Notes under the pieces: generated by a model
Database searches by the model: none
Told to the model about the DNA's origin: nothing
The model's input: only the letters and a program-made list of their open reading frames with translations
Shown here: in pieces, positions 1 to 10,442 of the stretch
How the letters are laid out: the number at the start of each line of letters is the position of its first letter
Position numbering within the stretch: the first letter of the stretch is position 1
NCBI RefSeq assembly: GCF_003594915.1
Contig: NZ_QZCS01000015.1
Coordinates: 1 to 64,000 of the forward strand
Length of the DNA stretch: 64,000 nucleotides
Source of the DNA: Enterobacter chuandaensis
Lineage (GTDB): Bacteria; Pseudomonadota; Gammaproteobacteria; Enterobacterales; Enterobacteriaceae
Reading direction: 5' to 3'
Position numbers and translations under genes: made by a program

Positions 1-43
1 GCAGTTGCAACGCGGCTTTCAGCTCACCGTTGCGAGGTCACGT

Positions 44-71
44 ATATTACGTTTTCCTCATTCAGAGTCAA
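44..71 (-). promoter_or_regulatory. rRNA operon promoter P2
   Basis: A second minus-strand promoter lies about 120 bp downstream of P1: -35 TTGACT (66-71), 16-bp spacer, -10 TAATAT (44-49). The tandem P1/P2 spacing is that of enterobacterial rrn operons. The leader continues beyond the window edge. Confidence 0.85.
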
Positions 72-163
72 GCGATTATTTTCACTTTTCTCTGTTGGCG
101 TTCATCTCTGAACCCCGCTAACCCGGCGGCTTGCAAGCCGTTGTTCCGTGTCAGTGGAGGCGC

Positions 164-240
164 ATTATAGGGAGTTCTCAGACGTTGACAACCCCTCTTT
201 TAAAAAAAACTTTCAACCGTCTCTTTTTTGCTCAAAACCG
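164..240 (-). promoter_or_regulatory. rRNA operon promoter P1 with upstream A/T-rich element
   Basis: On the minus strand there is a -35 TTGTCA (186-191) and a -10 TATAAT (164-169) separated by 16 bp, followed by a GC-rich discriminator GCGCCTCC. This is the signature of E. coli rrn P1 promoters. The 192-240 stretch upstream is A/T-rich with A and T tracts, as expected for an UP element. It sits just after the murI stop codon, which matches the murI-rrnB order of E. coli. The 16S rRNA gene itself must lie to the left, outside the window. Confidence 0.9.
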
Positions 241-242
241 TG

Positions 243-1094
243 CTACAGCGCCAGTTTTTCGAGCGTTTCAAAGCCATAACGGCGTAAAACGGGTAAAAGT
301 TGCTCAGTCTCTTTCGTGATAGCCATGCAAAACGCGATATTCGCATCGGTAGATTTCGCATCCGGAGCTTCATGCTCCAGCAGCCAGGCCGTACGACGAG
401 CGATTGCCGCACCAGAATCCACCAGGCGCGTTCCCTCCGGAAGCACTTCTAATAGCTCTTCCTGCAAGAGAGGGAAGTGGGTGCAGCCCAGCACAACCGT
501 ATCCGGTGGTTCGGGCATCCGCAGCCACGGACGAAGAATACGACGCAGCTCTTCGAGCGATACCGTCTCGCCGTGCAGTTTCGCTTCCGCCATCTCCACC
601 AGCTCTGCGGAGCCAAGCATTGCAATCTGGCATTCGTTAGCAAAACGGTCGATCAGCTCGCGGGTATAAGGACGCTTTACCGTACCACGCGTGGCCAGTA
701 ATCCCACGATGCCGTTAGCCGTCAGGCGCGCGGCAGGCTTTATGGCAGGCACGACGCCCACAACCGGGAACTGGAATTTCTCACGCAGGGCGGGAAGAGA
801 AACGGTGCTCGCCGTATTACAGGCAATGACCGCCAGCGCAAGGGGATAGCGCTTTTGTACCGCGGTGACGATTTCAACCACGCGCTCAACGATAAAGTCC
901 TCACTCTTCTCCCCATACGGAAAAGCGACGTTATCGAAGGCGTAGATGTAATGGAGATCCGGCAGGAGATGCCGAATCTCGTCGTAGACCGAAAGCCCAC
1001 CGACGCCGGAATCAAACACCAGCACGGTAGGGCGCGGATTAGAAGGTGTAGCTGCCAGACAAGGTGTATTCCCGTCCTGCAGTTTGGTAGCCAT
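243..1094 (-). CDS. murI: Glutamate racemase MurI
   Basis: Cytoplasmic cofactor-independent racemase that makes D-glutamate for peptidoglycan. The protein has 283 residues (E. coli about 285) in the two-domain Asp/Glu racemase fold. The two catalytic cysteines are visible: Cys92 in ACNTAS and Cys204 in GCTHFPLL. The FDSGVGGLS substrate-binding motif is near residue 27. The start codon lies inside the 3' end of btuB (56-bp overlap on the same strand), as in E. coli, so expression is probably coupled to btuB. An rRNA promoter follows directly downstream. Identification is certain. Confidence 0.97.
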   Translation of the reverse strand: MATKLQDGNTPCLAATPSNPRPTVLVFDSGVGGLSVYDEIRHLLPDLHYIYAFDNVAFPYGEKSEDFIVERVVEIVTAVQKRYPLALAVIACNTASTVSLPALREKFQFPVVGVVPAIKPAARLTANGIVGLLATRGTVKRPYTRELIDRFANECQIAMLGSAELVEMAEAKLHGETVSLEELRRILRPWLRMPEPPDTVVLGCTHFPLLQEELLEVLPEGTRLVDSGAAIARRTAWLLEHEAPDAKSTDANIAFCMAITKETEQLLPVLRRYGFETLEKLAL

Positions 1095-2886
1095 AAACTG
1101 TCTCGTAATCTTTATCGAACAGGTTGGCTATTTTACCACGAACTGTGAGGTGTGAGGTGATCGGATATGAAACTGCGACATCCCACAGGCTCACGCCGCC
1201 CATTTTAACTTTCTCTGACGGATAAGAACCAAAATCAGTGTCGTAACGCGTGCCGAGATAGTGATACGTCAGGCTCCAGTCGAAATCATAGATCTGCGTA
1301 TCAAGCTGATATTTCACCTGCTGCTTAGCACGACGGTCCAGAAGTTCGTTGGTTGCCGCATTGCGGGCATCCACATAGTCGTAGCCAACGGTATGCGTCA
1401 ACGGACCTGTATCAAACGACGCCGTCGCTTCCACACCCTTAATGCGTGCTTTGCCGACGTTGTAATATTCCTGAAGGTTATTATTGAAGTCGATGAGATT
1501 ATCAACGTCATTACGATAGCCGGATACGCGCCAGCTCACGCCTGCCGTCAGGCCTTCAAACGCCCCTTCCCACTGCTTGCTCTCTTCAGGGTCAAGATGG
1601 TCATTGCCATAGAAGCCATAGAGTTGGCCCAGATTCGGTGCTTTATAGGCCGTACCATAAGAGGCAATGACGCGGTAACCGTCTACGAACTCCCACGCCG
1701 CACTGCTTTGCCAGGTGCCATGGCGACCAAACTGAGAGTTGTCATCGCTGCGAACCGCCCCTTCGAGAGTGACATCACCAAACTGCTGCAGCCCGGTCAG
1801 GTAGACGCCGGTGTTACGCAGGTCGTAGCCGTTGGTCACATAGTTTGTACCCGGCTCGGTGCTCTGCTTCTGCCAGTCAACGCCCGCGCCAATGTTTCCG
1901 TGCCCCACATCAACGGAGTTGAGCCACTGGACGTTGTACTGTTTGATTTCATCCAGCGTGGCCGTCGAATCGTAACGGCCCAAATTAGGGTCGTAGTTAT
2001 AGTCCTTGCTGTGGCTATAGCTGGTGAGCAGTTGTGAATGGAAGATGTCATCGTTGAAGCGTAATCCTGCGTCCCAGGTCTGGCTGTAGAGCTGGCGGGT
2101 ATCGACCAGTACATCAGGGGTAAATGAGCTGTAGTAACCGTCATAGGCCGTACGGTTGCTGTAGCCAAAGCCGCGAACAAATCCGCTCCACTGGTTTGAG
2201 AATGCGTGATCCACTGCTCCGTAGAGCGTTTTATTCATAAAGCCGTCGCGATCGGTCTGGGCAAGGCCGCCATTGTTGCCGTCCGCAACCACGTCGAAAC
2301 CTTTAGTATAGGTGTAATCACCCGCCAGCGTGACGCGCGTGCTGTCGCCCAGCGTTTGCTGAGTACTGCCGCCATAATTCTGGTAACCGTGCGAGCCTGC
2401 GCCTGCATTCAGGGTCGTGCCGTCCTTTACGCGGGTGGTAATAATGTTCACTACACCGCCAATCGCATCCGAGCCGTATACCGCAGAACGCGGTCCACGA
2501 ACATATTCGATACGCTGCACCAGAGAGATCGGGAACTGGCTGAGATCGGACGATCCCGTGACGCCCGCCTGGTTAAGGCGGATGCCGTCAACGAGAATCA
2601 GGACGTGACTGGAGTTGGTGCCACGGATAAAGAGAGAAGAGAGTTGCCCCATCCCGCCATTTTGTGCCGTATCCACGCCGGGCAGGCGACGCATAACGTC
2701 CAGGACCGAGGTTGACTGCCAGCGGTCAATATCGGCACGCGTAACCACCGACGTTGCTGCCAGAATAGTTTTTTTAGGTTGTTCAAAACGATTTGCCGTC
2801 ACCACCAACGAGTCAGCGCTATCCTGCGCCCAGCCCGAAAATGCCGTGACGGACAGTGCCGTCAACAGCGATACTTTTTTAATCAT
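1039..2886 (-). CDS. btuB: Vitamin B12 TonB-dependent outer-membrane receptor BtuB
   Basis: Outer-membrane 22-stranded barrel that imports cobalamin using TonB energy. There are 615 residues with a signal peptide [21 protein letters not shown], a TonB box (DSLVVTA) just after the mature N-terminus, a plug domain (about 30-155, with [19 protein letters not shown]) and a C-terminal strand ending in the aromatic residue Phe. I place the start at the ATG ending at 2886, because an upstream in-frame start would put five extra residues before the signal peptide. A cobalamin riboswitch precedes it. The 3' end overlaps murI. Confidence 0.97.
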   Translation of the reverse strand: MIKKVSLLTALSVTAFSGWAQDSADSLVVTANRFEQPKKTILAATSVVTRADIDRWQSTSVLDVMRRLPGVDTAQNGGMGQLSSLFIRGTNSSHVLILVDGIRLNQAGVTGSSDLSQFPISLVQRIEYVRGPRSAVYGSDAIGGVVNIITTRVKDGTTLNAGAGSHGYQNYGGSTQQTLGDSTRVTLAGDYTYTKGFDVVADGNNGGLAQTDRDGFMNKTLYGAVDHAFSNQWSGFVRGFGYSNRTAYDGYYSSFTPDVLVDTRQLYSQTWDAGLRFNDDIFHSQLLTSYSHSKDYNYDPNLGRYDSTATLDEIKQYNVQWLNSVDVGHGNIGAGVDWQKQSTEPGTNYVTNGYDLRNTGVYLTGLQQFGDVTLEGAVRSDDNSQFGRHGTWQSSAAWEFVDGYRVIASYGTAYKAPNLGQLYGFYGNDHLDPEESKQWEGAFEGLTAGVSWRVSGYRNDVDNLIDFNNNLQEYYNVGKARIKGVEATASFDTGPLTHTVGYDYVDARNAATNELLDRRAKQQVKYQLDTQIYDFDWSLTYHYLGTRYDTDFGSYPSEKVKMGGVSLWDVAVSYPITSHLTVRGKIANLFDKDYETVYGYQTAGREYTLSGSYTF

Positions 2887-2899
2887 TGTTAAAGCATCC

Positions 2900-3115
2900 A
2901 CAATATAAGAAGGATGCCGCAGGCCTCATCTATAGCACGCGATGATGAAACCAAATGCGACGTGATCCCGGCAGGTCTTCGGGCTAGGTGGCGTTATACG
3001 GATGAAGACTTCCCATTTTCACAGTGTCTACAACGTTCATCCCGCCAGTCTTTACCGCTGCGCGTCAGCTCCAGATTTTCACTGGATTCCCTTTTCACTC
3101 TCAGGAGACCGGAAA
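2900..3115 (-). promoter_or_regulatory. Cobalamin (adenosylcobalamin) riboswitch, btuB leader
   Basis: The leader of btuB on the minus strand contains the B12 box AGCCCGAAGACCTGCCGG (2968-2985), the upstream core element GGAATCCAGTG...CTGGAGCTGACGCGCAGCGG, and a GATGAA...TTCATC pairing. The layout matches the roughly 240-nt E. coli btuB leader. Established knowledge: adenosylcobalamin binding to this element represses btuB translation. Exact ends are estimated. Confidence 0.92.
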
Positions 3116-3132
3116 CAGAATGCTACAATTAG

Positions 3133-3180
3133 ACACGTATAGATGTCCAGACAGCTATTGGCCATTAAATCTGGACATCC
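3133..3180. promoter_or_regulatory. Candidate met-box (MetJ) array between btuB and trmA
   Basis: Consecutive octamers in one register read AGATGTCC (3141-3148), AGACAGCT (3149-3156), ATTGGCCA, TTAAATCT and GGACATCC (3173-3180). Three of them resemble the met-box consensus AGACGTCT. The flanks also form a perfect 10-bp inverted repeat, GATGTCCAGA (3142-3151) with TCTGGACATC (3170-3179). The array would overlap the btuB promoter and lies next to a plausible trmA -10 (TACAAT, 3124-3129). MetJ binding here is inference. Confidence 0.45.
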
Positions 3181-3232
3181 CCTGAACAATCCCTACAATC
3201 CCCGCGTAATTCTTTATCACTCAGGACGCATC

Positions 3233-4333
3233 ATGACCCCAGAACACCTCCCGACAGAACAGTACGACGCGCAGCTGGCAGAGAAAGTTGTCCGCCTGCA
3301 AAGTATGATGACGCCGTTCAACGCGCCCGTTCCCGAGGTGTTCCGCTCCCCTGTCAGCCACTACCGCATGCGCGCTGAGTTCCGCATCTGGCATGACGGT
3401 GACGACCTGTACCACATCATTTTCGATCAGCAGACAAAATCCCGCATTCGCGTCGACAGCTTCCCGGCAGCGAGCGAGCTTATCAACCAGCTGATGACGC
3501 TGATAATTGAAGGCGTGCGTAATAATCCGGTGCTGCGCCACAAGCTGTTCCAGATTGATTACCTGACCACCCAAAGCAATCAGGCGATTGTCTCTCTGCT
3601 GTACCACAAAGCGCTGACCGACGAATGGCGCGAGCAGGCCGAAGCCCTGCGCGATGCGCTGCGTGGGCAGAACATCAACGTGCACCTGATTGGCCGCGCG
3701 ACCAAAACCAAAATCATGCTGGATCAGGATTACGTCGACGAGCGTCTGCCGGTGGCGGGTAAAGAGATGGTTTATCGTCAGGTGGAAAACAGCTTCACCC
3801 AGCCCAACGCCGCGATGAACGTGCAGATGCTGGAGTGGGCGCTGAAGGCGACGGAAGGGTCAACGGGCGACCTGCTGGAGCTGTACTGTGGTAACGGCAA
3901 CTTCTCGCTGGCGCTGGCGCGTAACTTCGATCGCGTGCTGGCAACGGAAATCGCCAAACCGTCGGTTGCCGCCGCGCAGTACAACATTGCCGCCAACCAT
4001 ATCGACAACGTGCAGATCATTCGTATGGCCGCAGAAGAGTTCACCCAGGCGATGAACGGCGTACGTCAGTTTAACCGTCTGGAAGGGATCGATTTGAAGA
4101 GCTACCAGTGTGAGACGATTTTTGTCGACCCGCCGCGCAGTGGCCTGGACAGCGAAACAGAGAAGATGGTGCAGGCGTACCCGCGCATTTTGTACATCTC
4201 CTGCAATCCGGAGACGCTGTGCAAGAATCTGGAAACATTAAGCCAGACGCACAAGGTTGAACGTCTGGCGCTGTTCGATCAATTCCCGTATACGCACCAT
4301 ATGGAGTGCGGTGTTTTACTTACCGCACGGTGA
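3233..4333 (+). CDS. trmA: tRNA (uracil-5-)-methyltransferase TrmA
   Basis: Makes 5-methyluridine at position 54 (T-loop) of tRNAs using SAM. The protein has 366 residues, the usual length. The SAM-binding motif LYCGNGN covers residues 217-223, VDPPRSG follows, and the catalytic nucleophile is Cys324 in ISCNPETL. The start is the ATG in [11 protein letters not shown], which matches the family; an in-frame GTG or ATG further upstream would add about 30 residues not seen in homologues. It is divergent from btuB. Downstream is a REP pair, with no obvious partner in an operon. Confidence 0.97.
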   Translation: MTPEHLPTEQYDAQLAEKVVRLQSMMTPFNAPVPEVFRSPVSHYRMRAEFRIWHDGDDLYHIIFDQQTKSRIRVDSFPAASELINQLMTLIIEGVRNNPVLRHKLFQIDYLTTQSNQAIVSLLYHKALTDEWREQAEALRDALRGQNINVHLIGRATKTKIMLDQDYVDERLPVAGKEMVYRQVENSFTQPNAAMNVQMLEWALKATEGSTGDLLELYCGNGNFSLALARNFDRVLATEIAKPSVAAAQYNIAANHIDNVQIIRMAAEEFTQAMNGVRQFNRLEGIDLKSYQCETIFVDPPRSGLDSETEKMVQAYPRILYISCNPETLCKNLETLSQTHKVERLALFDQFPYTHHMECGVLLTAR

Positions 4334-4336
4334 TCT

Positions 4337-4402
4337 GTAGGCCGGATAAGCGTAGCGCCATCCGGCGTTTTTGGCAGGTGGCGCTTCGCTTACCTGCCCT
4401 AC
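4337..4402. repeat. REP pair (BIME) between trmA and yijD
   Basis: Two inverted REP palindromes: GTAGGCCGGATAAGCG...CGCCATCCGGC (4337-4367) and GGCAGGTGGCGCTTCGCTTACCTGCC (from 4373). They lie between convergent genes, the usual place for these elements. Confidence 0.85.
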
Positions 4403-4412
4403 AAATAATTCC

Positions 4413-4772
4413 TTACTCCGGCAACTGGCTCTTACGGCTGCGCATGCGAGAGCCAATCCAGAACACCAGCGCCACAGACAACACAGCCGGGAAGAAGTTA
4501 GACCCGATATCCGGATACTCCGCGCGCACCACCGTGCTATACAGCAATACACCCAGAATAAAGCAGGCAGCGGCCAGCCCCGGTAACCCCACCGGCATGG
4601 TGCGGTTCAGGTAACGCTGATGCAGGCAGTAAACCGTCAGCACCAGCGCAATAAGTGGGAAAATCGAAAATGGCACGATTGAGCTAAAAATAGCGGCAAG
4701 CGTACCATTAATGGATAAGCCAGCGATCAATGCCAGCAACAGCGTCCCTTTATCCTGACCTGACTGTTTCAT
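4413..4772 (-). CDS. yijD: Conserved inner-membrane protein YijD (DUF1422)
   Basis: A 119-residue hydrophobic protein with about four predicted membrane helices (near residues 10-30, 33-50, 62-80 and 88-108) and a basic C-terminal tail (RMRSRKSQ). It is the second gene of the fabR-yijD operon, with only 9 bp between the two genes. Its molecular function is unknown. The constant pairing with fabR suggests a membrane-lipid connection, but that is inference. Confidence 0.93.
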   Translation of the reverse strand: MKQSGQDKGTLLLALIAGLSINGTLAAIFSSIVPFSIFPLIALVLTVYCLHQRYLNRTMPVGLPGLAAACFILGVLLYSTVVRAEYPDIGSNFFPAVLSVALVFWIGSRMRSRKSQLPE

Positions 4773-4781
4773 TACTCACCT

Positions 4782-5417
4782 TCACTCTTCGGTTTGATGT
4801 GCCAGTTTCTCTTGTTCACGGCGATACCAGTAATACGCGCCTTTGGAGATCATCCTGAGCTGCAATACCAGTCGCTCTTCGAGCTGCTTACGTTGTTCAA
4901 TGCTGACATCCAGCGCTTCGGCACCCGCGCTGAATACAATCGTCACCATCGCCTCGGCCTGTGCTTCGGTAAACGCACGCGGCATATGGTTTTCGAGTTC
5001 AAGATAGTCGGCAAGTTCCGCGATGAAATGCTGAATTTCCCGCGCGACGGCGGCACGAAACGCTGCCGACGTGCCCGAACGCTCGCGCAGAAGAAGACGA
5101 AACGCGTTTGGGTTATTGCCGATAAATTCCATAAAGGTCGACACGGAGGTGCGGATCACGCTGCCCCCTTTGGCGATACGCTGACGCGCCTGGCGCATCA
5201 GCTGGCGCAGCATAAGCCCGCTCTCATCGACCATGGTCAGGCCCAGTTCATCCACATCACGGAAGTGACGATAGAAGGACGTTGGGGCAATCCCGGCCTC
5301 GCGTGCGACTTCGCGCAGGCTCAAACTGGCAAAACTCCGCTCAGCACTCAGTTGACTGAATGCGGCTTCCACCAGCGAACGCCGGGTTTTCTCTTTTTGT
5401 TGTGCTCTTACGCCCAT
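4782..5417 (-). CDS. fabR: TetR-family fatty-acid synthesis repressor FabR
   Basis: DNA-binding repressor of fabA and fabB that sets the proportion of unsaturated fatty acids. There are 211 residues. The N-terminal TetR helix-turn-helix covers about residues 10-55 ([20 protein letters not shown]) and is followed by an all-helical ligand domain. The start at [13 protein letters not shown] matches the family; the longer open frame upstream would add 42 residues with no counterpart. It is transcribed away from sthA and together with yijD. Confidence 0.95.
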   Translation of the reverse strand: MGVRAQQKEKTRRSLVEAAFSQLSAERSFASLSLREVAREAGIAPTSFYRHFRDVDELGLTMVDESGLMLRQLMRQARQRIAKGGSVIRTSVSTFMEFIGNNPNAFRLLLRERSGTSAAFRAAVAREIQHFIAELADYLELENHMPRAFTEAQAEAMVTIVFSAGAEALDVSIEQRKQLEERLVLQLRMISKGAYYWYRREQEKLAHQTEE

Positions 5418-5616
5418 CACGATAGTTGAATCCTTCCAAAGGCCTGATGGCACTATACCAGAGAATAAAATTAATCTGTTTGCCTGGCTTTGTGAATGAT
5501 TGTTTACGTGCGGTTTGTGCTCCACTGCCGGAAAAAAGCACAACGATAATTGGGTTACTTCTGCAATGATGTTATGATTCTGTTGCTTTTATGTATAAGA
5601 ACAGGTAAGCCTTGCC

Positions 5617-7017
5617 ATGCCACATTCCTACGATTACGACGCAATAGTTATTGGTTCCGGCCCCGGCGGCGAAGGTGCTGCTATGGGTCTGGTGAAACAG
5701 GGAGCCAGAGTAGCGGTCATTGAGCGCTACCATAATGTCGGCGGCGGTTGCACCCACTGGGGCACCATCCCTTCGAAAGCCCTCCGCCACGCCGTTAGCC
5801 GCATTATCGAATTCAACCAGAACCCTCTTTACAGCGACCACTCCCGACTTCTTCGTTCCTCCTTTGCCGACATCCTGAATCACGCGGATACCGTCATTAA
5901 CCAGCAGACGCGCATGCGTCAGGGTTTTTATGAGCGTAACCACTGTGAGATCCTGCAGGGCAACGCGCATTTTGTGGATGAACACACCCTGGCACTCGAA
6001 TGCCACGACGGGTCGGTTGAGACGATCACCGCTGAAAAATTTGTTATCGCCTGCGGTTCACGCCCGTACCATCCGGCCGACGTCGACTTCTCGCACCCGC
6101 GCGTCTACGACAGCGACTCGATTCTGAGCCTGCACCATGAACCCCGCCACGTCATTATCTATGGTGCAGGGGTCATCGGCTGCGAATACGCGTCGATCTT
6201 CCGCGGCATGGACGTCAAAGTTGACCTGATCAACACCCGCGACCGCCTGCTGGCATTCCTCGATCAGGAGATGTCAGACTCCCTCTCCTACCACTTCTGG
6301 AACAGCGGCGTGGTGATTCGCCACAACGAAGAATACGAGAAGATCGAAGGCTGCGACGACGGGGTGATCATGCACCTGAAGTCTGGTAAGAAGCTGAAAG
6401 CCGACTGCCTGCTGTACGCCAACGGTCGTACCGGCAACACCGATTCACTGCAGCTGGAAAATATCGGGCTTGAAACCGACAGCCGCGGCCAGCTCAAGGT
6501 CAACAGCATGTACCAGACCGCGCTGCCGCACGTTTACGCGGTCGGCGACGTGATTGGCTACCCGAGCCTGGCCTCCGCCGCTTACGATCAGGGCCGCATT
6601 GCCGCTCAGGCGCTGGTGAAAGGCGAAGCAACGGCGCACCTGATTGAAGATATCCCGACGGGTATCTACACCATTCCGGAAATCAGTTCCGTAGGGAAAA
6701 CCGAGCAGCAGCTGACGTCAATGAAGGTGCCGTACGAGGTGGGTCGTGCGCAGTTTAAACATCTGGCGCGAGCGCAGATCGTGGGGATGAGCGTAGGTAC
6801 GCTGAAAATCCTGTTCCATCGCGAGACGAAAGAGATCCTCGGCATTCACTGCTTTGGTGAACGCGCGGCGGAAATCATTCATATCGGCCAGGCGATAATG
6901 GAGCAGAAAGGGGGTGGTAACACCATTGAGTACTTCGTTAACACCACCTTTAACTACCCGACCATGGCGGAAGCCTATCGGGTAGCCGCGCTGAATGGCT
7001 TAAACCGCCTGTTTTAA
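5617..7017 (+). CDS. sthA: Soluble pyridine nucleotide transhydrogenase SthA
   Basis: Cytosolic FAD enzyme that transfers hydride between NADPH and NAD+, draining excess NADPH. At 466 residues it has the standard length. FAD-binding [10 protein letters not shown] lies near residue 13, and the second Rossmann motif [10 protein letters not shown] near 183. It belongs to the disulfide oxidoreductase family but, as usual for SthA, the redox-active CxxxxC is degenerate ([13 protein letters not shown]: the second Cys is Thr). Its last 18 bp overlap the convergent oxyR gene. Confidence 0.97.
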   Translation: MPHSYDYDAIVIGSGPGGEGAAMGLVKQGARVAVIERYHNVGGGCTHWGTIPSKALRHAVSRIIEFNQNPLYSDHSRLLRSSFADILNHADTVINQQTRMRQGFYERNHCEILQGNAHFVDEHTLALECHDGSVETITAEKFVIACGSRPYHPADVDFSHPRVYDSDSILSLHHEPRHVIIYGAGVIGCEYASIFRGMDVKVDLINTRDRLLAFLDQEMSDSLSYHFWNSGVVIRHNEEYEKIEGCDDGVIMHLKSGKKLKADCLLYANGRTGNTDSLQLENIGLETDSRGQLKVNSMYQTALPHVYAVGDVIGYPSLASAAYDQGRIAAQALVKGEATAHLIEDIPTGIYTIPEISSVGKTEQQLTSMKVPYEVGRAQFKHLARAQIVGMSVGTLKILFHRETKEILGIHCFGERAAEIIHIGQAIMEQKGGGNTIEYFVNTTFNYPTMAEAYRVAALNGLNRLF

Positions 7018-7917
7018 CGCGCTGTCGAAATGGCCATCCATCGAACCACGGATGGCCTCTGCCAGCTGCTCATAGCGGCTGCGCAGCGGTGACCCCGGAC
7101 GATACACCAGGCCGATCGTGCGACGCGGCTCCGGCTTGATGCACGGCAGGTACACCACGCCATCACGCTTACGCTCGCGCGGCACGGCCAGCGCAGGCAG
7201 CAGCGTAATACCGCTTCCCGCCGCCACCATATTACGCAGCGTTTCCAGGCTGGTTGCGCGGAAATGGGTATCTTCATCGGCACCCGCTTCGAAGCAGAAG
7301 CCCATTGCCTGATCGCGCAGGCAGTGGCCGTCTTCCAGCATCAGCAGCTTTTCCCCGGCCAGATCGGCCATCGGTACGCGATCGCGGTTCGCCCACGGGT
7401 GATCTTCATAGATCGCCAGCATCATCGGCTCGTCAAACAGCGGCACTTCGATAAAAGCCTCGCTCTCTTTTACCAGCGCCAGAATAGCGCAGTCGAGCTT
7501 GCCGCTGTCCAGTTGCGCCAACAGCTGATGGGTTTGCGCTTCATGCAGGTACATTTCGAGTTTCGGGAACGTCTGGTGCAGCATCGGAATGATGTGCGGC
7601 AACAGGTACGGGCCAACGGTTGGGATCAGGCCAATATGCAGCGGGCCGGACATCGCCTCCCCCTGCTGGCTTGCCATTTCCTTGAGCACTTTGACCTCGC
7701 GCAGCACGGTGCGCGCCTGATCCACCAGCAGCAGACCGGCCTGGGTGAACAGCACCTTACGGCTGGTGCGCTCCAGCAGCATCACGCCCAGCTCGTCTTC
7801 CAGCTTGCGGATCTGGCCGCTCAGCGTGGGCTGACTGACGTGGCAGGAATCTGCCGCGCGGCGAAAGTGGCGGTGCTCGGCTAGCGCTACCAGGTATTCA
7901 AGATCACGAATATTCAT
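7000..7917 (-). CDS. oxyR: Hydrogen-peroxide sensing LysR-type regulator OxyR
   Basis: Transcription activator of the peroxide regulon; it forms an intramolecular disulfide on H2O2. There are 305 residues: an N-terminal winged HTH (about 1-60) and a C-terminal regulatory domain with the sensing cysteines Cys199 and Cys208 ([13 protein letters not shown]). It is divergent from oxyS, with a conserved OxyR site between them for autorepression and oxyS activation. Its 3' end overlaps sthA. Likely targets katG and oxyS are in the same window. Confidence 0.98.
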   Translation of the reverse strand: MNIRDLEYLVALAEHRHFRRAADSCHVSQPTLSGQIRKLEDELGVMLLERTSRKVLFTQAGLLLVDQARTVLREVKVLKEMASQQGEAMSGPLHIGLIPTVGPYLLPHIIPMLHQTFPKLEMYLHEAQTHQLLAQLDSGKLDCAILALVKESEAFIEVPLFDEPMMLAIYEDHPWANRDRVPMADLAGEKLLMLEDGHCLRDQAMGFCFEAGADEDTHFRATSLETLRNMVAAGSGITLLPALAVPRERKRDGVVYLPCIKPEPRRTIGLVYRPGSPLRSRYEQLAEAIRGSMDGHFDSALKQAV

Positions 7918-7937
7918 TATTCATCCTCCGTCGCCAC

Positions 7938-7985
7938 GATAGTTCATGGCGATAGATAGCATAGCAACGAACGATTATCCCTATC
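7938..7985. promoter_or_regulatory. OxyR binding site between oxyR and oxyS
   Basis: Spaced ATAG/CTAT half-sites at GATAG (7938), GATAG (7951), ATAG (7961) and CTATC (7981) reproduce the arrangement of the E. coli oxyR-oxyS operator almost base for base. It lies just upstream of the inferred oxyS start. Confidence 0.85.
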
Positions 7986-8014
7986 AAGCTTTCTGTTGAA
8001 TAATACACCACATA

Positions 8015-8131
8015 GACGAGGCGGCTCGTGTTTGACCCTTGACGTCCCCGCACCGTCAGCGAGTTTCTCTCAAAACTCGAACAACTAAAGCCAACGTGAA
8101 CTTTTGCGGACCCCGTGGTCCGCTTTTTTTT
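8015..8131 (+). ncRNA. oxyS: OxyS small regulatory RNA
   Basis: Peroxide-induced Hfq-binding RNA divergent from oxyR. The central segment AACTAAAGCCAACGTGAACT (8085-8104) is identical to the E. coli linker as I remember it. Upstream is the hairpin GCGAGTTTCTCTCAAAACTCG. It ends in an intrinsic terminator, GCGGACC (8106-8112) / GGTCCGC (8117-8123) plus eight T. The 5' end is inferred by aligning the spacing from the OxyR site. The terminator loop is CCGT, unlike E. coli; that loop pairs with the fhlA ribosome-binding site in E. coli, so this contact may differ. Confidence 0.92.
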
Positions 8132-8133
8132 GC

Positions 8134-8161
8134 ATAAAAAAGCCCAACTCAGGGTTGGGCT
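8134..8161 (-). terminator. Intrinsic terminator of the argCBH operon
   Basis: On the minus strand AGCCCAAC (8154-8161) pairs with GTTGGGCT (8141-8148), followed by a T run. It lies about 50 bp past the argH stop and back-to-back with the oxyS terminator. Confidence 0.85.
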
Positions 8162-8171
8162 GGGGTGTTGT

Positions 8172-8203
8172 AGGTCGGGTAAGGCGAAGCCGCCACCCGA
8201 CAT
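8172..8203. repeat. REP element next to argH
   Basis: Single palindrome GTCGGGTAAGGCGAAGCCGC...CACCCGAC between the argH stop and its terminator. Confidence 0.8.
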
Positions 8204-8211
8204 TTCAGGCA

Positions 8212-9585
8212 TCAAACCAACCGGTTTTTCGCGTCCGCAATCGCCTGCGCCACCTGCTTCGGCGACACGCCGCCCTTCGCGGCACGCTTATCCAGACAGG
8301 ACTGCAGCGCCAGAATCGGATACACATCATCTCCAATCACCGCGCTGAACTTTTGCAGGTCGGCCAGCGCCAGATCTTCCAGCGGTTTGCCCTGACGAAT
8401 GGCCTCCACCACCGCTTCGCCCACAATGTGGTGCGCTTCACGGAACGGTACGCCCTTCGCGACAAGGTAGTCCGCCAGTTCGGTAGAGTTGGCATAGCCC
8501 TGCTGCGCCGCTTCCTGGCAGCGCGGGCGTTTCACCTGAATGCCGTCCAGCACCAGCGCGCCCATATGCAGACAGTCCAGCCAGGTGTCGAGCGCGTCGA
8601 ACAGCCCTTCCTTGTCTTCCTGCATATCTTTGTTGTACGCCAGCGGCAGCCCTTTCAGAGTCATCATCATGCCGGTCAGCGCGCCCTGCACGCGGCCACA
8701 TTTGCCGCGGATCAGCTCCAGCGCGTCCGGGTTTTTCTTCTGCGGCATCAGGGATGAGCCGGAGGTCACGCGGTCGGACAGCTCCACAAATCCGGCTTCG
8801 CCAGAGTTAAAGAAGATCAGGTCTTCGGCAAAGCGTGACAGGTGGACCATCCCGATAGAAGCATTCGACAGCAGTTCCAGCACGTGGTCACGGTCAGAGA
8901 CGCTGTCCAGACTGTTACGGGTGGCAGACGCAAAGCCCAGCCAGCCTGCCAGCTGCTCGCGGTCAATTTCATATGCCGTACCCGCCAGCGCACCGCTGCC
9001 CAGCGGGCTGACGTCCAGACGCTTCAGGGTATCCTGCAGACGGCTTTCGTCACGCGCCAGCATCTCAACGTAGGCAAGACACCAGTGCGCAAAGGTCACC
9101 GGCTGCGCGCGCTGCAGGTGGGTATAACCCGGCATCACCGCGTCCTGATTGTTCTGCGCCGTTTCCACCAGCGCGCCCTGAAGCTGACGGTTGGCCGCCA
9201 GCAGTTCGCCGACGGTCTCTTTACACCACAGCTTCAGGTCGGTGGCGACCTGGTCGTTACGGCTGCGCCCGGTGTGCAGCTTTTTACCCAGCTGGCCGAC
9301 TTTGTCGATCAGCTTGCCTTCCACCCAGCTGTGAATATCTTCGGCATCGCTCTGCAGGATTTGCTGCGGATCCAGACGCACCTCTTCCAGCAGGTTGTTC
9401 AGCGCTTCTTCCAGCTGTAATTGTTCGTCTGCGGTCAGTACGCCCACCGTCACCAGCGCTTTGGACCAGGCCACAGAGCCGACAATATCCTGTTCGGCCA
9501 GGCGGTAGTCGAAGCGCAAAGAGTCGTTGAACTGTTTGAACCGCTGATCCGCTGCCTGTGTAAAACGCCCACCCCAAAGTGCCAT
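8212..9585 (-). CDS. argH: Argininosuccinate lyase ArgH
   Basis: Last step of arginine synthesis: argininosuccinate to arginine plus fumarate. It is a cytosolic tetramer with 457 residues, as in E. coli. The fumarase/aspartase superfamily signature [12 protein letters not shown] is present near residue 275, with the catalytic serine in its mobile loop. It is the third gene of argC-argB-argH; a REP sits in the argB-argH gap. Repression by ArgR is expected from the operator upstream of argC. Confidence 0.97.
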   Translation of the reverse strand: MALWGGRFTQAADQRFKQFNDSLRFDYRLAEQDIVGSVAWSKALVTVGVLTADEQLQLEEALNNLLEEVRLDPQQILQSDAEDIHSWVEGKLIDKVGQLGKKLHTGRSRNDQVATDLKLWCKETVGELLAANRQLQGALVETAQNNQDAVMPGYTHLQRAQPVTFAHWCLAYVEMLARDESRLQDTLKRLDVSPLGSGALAGTAYEIDREQLAGWLGFASATRNSLDSVSDRDHVLELLSNASIGMVHLSRFAEDLIFFNSGEAGFVELSDRVTSGSSLMPQKKNPDALELIRGKCGRVQGALTGMMMTLKGLPLAYNKDMQEDKEGLFDALDTWLDCLHMGALVLDGIQVKRPRCQEAAQQGYANSTELADYLVAKGVPFREAHHIVGEAVVEAIRQGKPLEDLALADLQKFSAVIGDDVYPILALQSCLDKRAAKGGVSPKQVAQAIADAKNRLV

Positions 9586-9611
9586 AACATCGTTCCTTTA
9601 TTCGTTAGTTC

Positions 9612-9641
9612 TGCCGGGTGGCGCTTCGCTTACCCGGCCTA
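9612..9641. repeat. REP element in the argB-argH gap
   Basis: Palindrome TGCCGGGTGGCGCTTCGC followed by TTACCCGGCCT, between argB and argH on the same operon. Confidence 0.8.
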
Positions 9642-9659
9642 TGGTCATTCAATAAAAAC

Positions 9660-10436
9660 TTACGCTAAAATACGCGTGCCAATCGGCGTGCCGTTAAACA
9701 GCGCCGGGAGTTGCTCCGCGTGACGCCAGGAGGCGATATCCACCGGGCGGCCCAGCGTGCGCGCCGCATCCAGCGCGGCGTTCACTTTGACGATCATGCC
9801 GTCGGTAATAATGCCCTGAGCGATCAGTTGCTCGGCTTTGGCGGCGGTCATTTCTGCAATGCGCTGGCCTTTACCGTCCAGAATGCCGCTCACGTCGGAG
9901 AGCAGAATCAGATCCGCACCCAGCGTGGCCGCCAGCGCGGTCGCCGCCTGGTCCGCGTTAACGTTCATCAGCGCGCCCTCTTCGGTCACGCCGATAGAGC
10001 TCACCACCGGCAGGAAACCGCCTTCCAGCAGGGTGTTAATCAGCTTAGGCGAACCTGGCTGCGCCAGTCCAACATGGCCGAGCTCTTCGTCGAGCTGGGT
10101 CACTTTTACGCTGTCGCCGTCGCCCAGGTAGAGGCCAACGGACGCAATATGGTGTTTCTTCGCCCACGCCAGCAGCGTCTTGTTCGCCGTACCCGCCAGC
10201 GCGCCGGTGATGATGTCAATCTGGTCAGCAGGGGTGACGCGCAGGCCGTTCTTCTTTTTCACCGGCAGGTTGAGCCCTTTCATCAGCTCGTCCACCACGC
10301 AGCCGCCACCGTGCACAATCACCAGCGGACGCTGGTGTGATTCGCGATAGTTCACCAGCGCGGTAAACAGACGCTCCAGCGCTTCTTCGCTGTCCAGCAG
10401 TACACCACCGAGTTTGATAATTAATGGGTTCATCAT
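9660..10436 (-). CDS. argB: Acetylglutamate kinase ArgB
   Basis: Phosphorylates N-acetylglutamate, the second step of the arginine pathway. There are 258 residues of the amino-acid kinase family: KLGGVLLD at the N-terminus, GGG (VHGGGCVVD) for substrate, and an ATP-site lysine in GMIVKVNAA. The start is the ATG at 10434-10436 (MMNPL), with AAGGTG as ribosome-binding site; a GTG one codon upstream is also in frame. Only 6 bp separate it from argC, indicating translational linkage within one operon. Confidence 0.96.
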   Translation of the reverse strand: MMNPLIIKLGGVLLDSEEALERLFTALVNYRESHQRPLVIVHGGGCVVDELMKGLNLPVKKKNGLRVTPADQIDIITGALAGTANKTLLAWAKKHHIASVGLYLGDGDSVKVTQLDEELGHVGLAQPGSPKLINTLLEGGFLPVVSSIGVTEEGALMNVNADQAATALAATLGADLILLSDVSGILDGKGQRIAEMTAAKAEQLIAQGIITDGMIVKVNAALDAARTLGRPVDIASWRHAEQLPALFNGTPIGTRILA

Positions 10437-10442
10437 CACACC

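Noticed and set aside
2914-3132. 72-codon plus-strand ORF in the btuB leader
   Set aside because: It covers the cobalamin riboswitch in antisense; the conserved feature is the RNA structure.
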